Part shown: positions 62,865 through 64,000 of the stretch, piece after piece
Layout of the letters: the number at the start of each line of letters is the position of its first letter
Numbering within the stretch: the stretch's first letter is position 1
Origin: Treponema brennaborense
Lineage (GTDB): Bacteria > Spirochaetota > Spirochaetia > Treponematales > Treponemataceae
Direction: 5' to 3'
Assembly (NCBI GenBank): GCA_023666275.1
Contig: JAMPCJ010000003.1
Location: 213,483 to 277,482, forward strand
DNA length: 64,000 nucleotides
Position numbers and translations under genes: made by a program
Notes under the pieces: model-generated
Told to the model about the DNA's origin: nothing
Databases searched by the model: none
Seen by the model: the letters and a program-made list of their open reading frames with translations, nothing else

Positions 62865-62899
62865 AAAAAAAAGGCGGAACACTGCGATGTGCTCCGCCT
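62865..62899 (-). terminator. Rho-independent terminator of the upstream lipoprotein
   Basis: On the minus strand, AGGCGGAGCAC pairs with GTGTTCCGCCT (arms 62889-62899 and 62872-62882), followed by eight Ts (62865-62872). The region between the two lipoproteins (about 480 bases) otherwise shows no gene. Confidence 0.8.
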
Positions 62900-62993
62900 G
62901 AAGAGTTGTACTCAAACTGCAACTGACCGTTCCATTCACACTTCCAATCCGAACAGACGGACATTGATATGCTGGAACTTGTCTGCTTTGCGG

Positions 62994-63899
62994 TTAGTTT
63001 GACGCGCAAGTAATTGACTTTATTCTTGCTCCATTGGCATAAATCTTGTATTCGCCGGCATTAAGTGTTGCTTCTATTGTTTTGTCTTCGCTGCTTGCAA
63101 GATTTGAAAGATTCGCTGCTTCAGAAACCGGTGTTGTATCTTTAGCTAAAACGACAGTTCTTATCGACTCCTGTCCGCCTGCACCGCAGCAAACAATCGT
63201 AACGTTTGCATTGCCGGCAAGCGTTAATGTAAGAACGTTTGTAGCAGAAGTACCTGAGTTATTGCTTGATTTATTGGCTTGAATATAGCCGGCAGCAGTT
63301 TTCCAGCGACCGGAAACCGAAAGAGTTGCTCCTTCACCTGAATCTACTGTGACAGTTCCATTATTTACGTTGCTTTTAGGCTCTGTGTTTGTTATTTCTG
63401 CTGTAGATGCCGAAAGTGTGCTGTCAGCCGTCAATGTAGTAAAATTCCAAACGGCATCGACCTGTGTTGTGCTGTTGTCGTCGGAGTATGTTGCTTTTGC
63501 GCCGTCAACTTTTGCCAGCGTAATTTGGGGGATAGCTCCTTCCGCGTTGATTGTAATCGTATTGCCGTTAACCTCGCCTGAAACTTCCTGATTGTTCGGT
63601 TGAGCTACTTGCATTTTAACCGTACTGCCGCTTACCGTGTAAGTACCGAAAATACTGGCAGTTTCTTTTGAATAGACATAGACGTCGTCATCGCCTTTTG
63701 TTGCCCTATAAACGGTGTCTGCATCGACATAGACATTAAACGGCACTGCTCCTTCGCCCATTGTGACTTCCCAAACGCCGACAATATTCACATCGTTATC
63801 ATTATCGCCGCCACCGCTGTCCGAGCACGAGCAGAACAGAGAACCGAAAATAAGCGCCGCGGCAGCCAAAAGCGCGGCAATGCGTGTTGTTTTTTTCAC
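62994..63899 (-). CDS. Lipoprotein with one repeat module and a C-terminal beta domain
   Basis: This 301-residue lipoprotein has a signal almost identical to that of the next gene downstream (VKKTTRIAALLAAAALIFGSLFCSCSD). A Gly/Asp/Asn linker is followed by a single VNIVGVWEV module (about residues 36-120). An Ala/Ser/Thr-rich domain (VWNFTTLTADSTL ... VLTLTLAGNANVTIVCCGAGGQE) then runs to the end. That domain resembles beta-jelly-roll or carbohydrate-binding surface domains in pattern only. The start is GTG at 63899, after AAGGAGG. It is a paralogue by N-terminal duplication. Confidence 0.83.
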   Translation of the reverse strand: MKKTTRIAALLAAAALIFGSLFCSCSDSGGGDNDNDVNIVGVWEVTMGEGAVPFNVYVDADTVYRATKGDDDVYVYSKETASIFGTYTVSGSTVKMQVAQPNNQEVSGEVNGNTITINAEGAIPQITLAKVDGAKATYSDDNSTTQVDAVWNFTTLTADSTLSASTAEITNTEPKSNVNNGTVTVDSGEGATLSVSGRWKTAAGYIQANKSSNNSGTSATNVLTLTLAGNANVTIVCCGAGGQESIRTVVLAKDTTPVSEAANLSNLASSEDKTIEATLNAGEYKIYANGARIKSITCASN

Positions 63900-64000
63900 A
63901 TTTTCCTCCTTAAAAAAAACGAACGTTTTTTTCGGGAACCTGTGGTATACTTGAAAAAGCATAAAATCATGATAAAAGACTTGAAACTGCACTGAAAAGC

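Overview
The window looks like a chromosomal segment of a host-associated or anaerobic spirochaete, most probably a Treponema-type organism. This is inferred from gene content, not from any rRNA. The supporting content is an rnfCDGEAB redox pump, rubrerythrin, a four-gene uptake operon laid out like the spirochaete riboflavin system RfuABCD, many lipoproteins with short spirochaete-style lipoboxes, a large Ig-repeat/OmpA protein, Lpt genes, and a GGGtGRT/IscU-like pair. Base composition is fairly even. I see no integrase, transposase, phage gene, CRISPR array, tRNA or rRNA, so most of the window is an ordinary housekeeping region.

Layout. 1-9 kb: an unrecognised gene cut by the window edge, an O-acetylhomoserine sulfhydrylase-type enzyme (+), thyX (-), a chemotaxis receptor (-), azlCD (-) and pyrG (+). 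9-16.5 kb: pyrG continues into lptC-lptA-lptB (+), followed by a small secreted protein, an Ig-repeat OmpA protein and a putative outer-membrane barrel (all -). 16.6-28.7 kb: rnfCDGEAB with a clear terminator, an aminotransferase overlapping an orphan solute-binding lipoprotein, a small conserved-looking protein, an antiporter fused to a PTS EIIA domain (-), a hypothetical gene and rubrerythrin. 28.8-36.6 kb: the rfu-like operon (-), then two ferredoxin-tailed aldo/keto reductases flanking a 76-residue membrane protein. 36.6-44.1 kb: a HisA-HisI-HisE single-chain protein (-), a hypothetical gene, proA-proB-proC, hisD and a PlsC-like acyltransferase (-). 44.4-52 kb: a regulator-TolC-MFP-RND-PII-like operon (-), whose regulator carries two TetR HTH modules and sits behind a perfect palindrome. 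52-58.6 kb: a PfkB kinase, potABCD and an OmpA lipoprotein-like gene. 58.6-64 kb: the GGGtGRT protein and its IscU-like partner (-), a structured non-coding stretch, and two related repeat lipoproteins (-).

How the genes work together. The Rnf complex couples ferredoxin oxidation to NAD reduction and ion pumping, which fits fermentation. The two ferredoxin-type reductases, rubrerythrin and the Fe-S scaffold pair suit the same anaerobic redox economy. Pro and His enzymes form a small amino-acid biosynthesis neighbourhood. Envelope functions (Lpt, OmpA proteins, RND efflux, lipoproteins) are well represented.

Main points for a second look. PyrG has Asp where the glutaminase nucleophile Cys should be. 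Several genes have a good -10 box only about 6-10 nt before the start codon, suggesting leaderless mRNAs. One lipoprotein repeat array has an in-frame repeat remnant just past its stop codon. HisA-HisI-HisE is one chain, and the efflux regulator is a double TetR with its own operator. The first aldo/keto reductase has a 19-bp-spaced MerR-type promoter. A 41-bp tandem repeat lies between proC and hisD.
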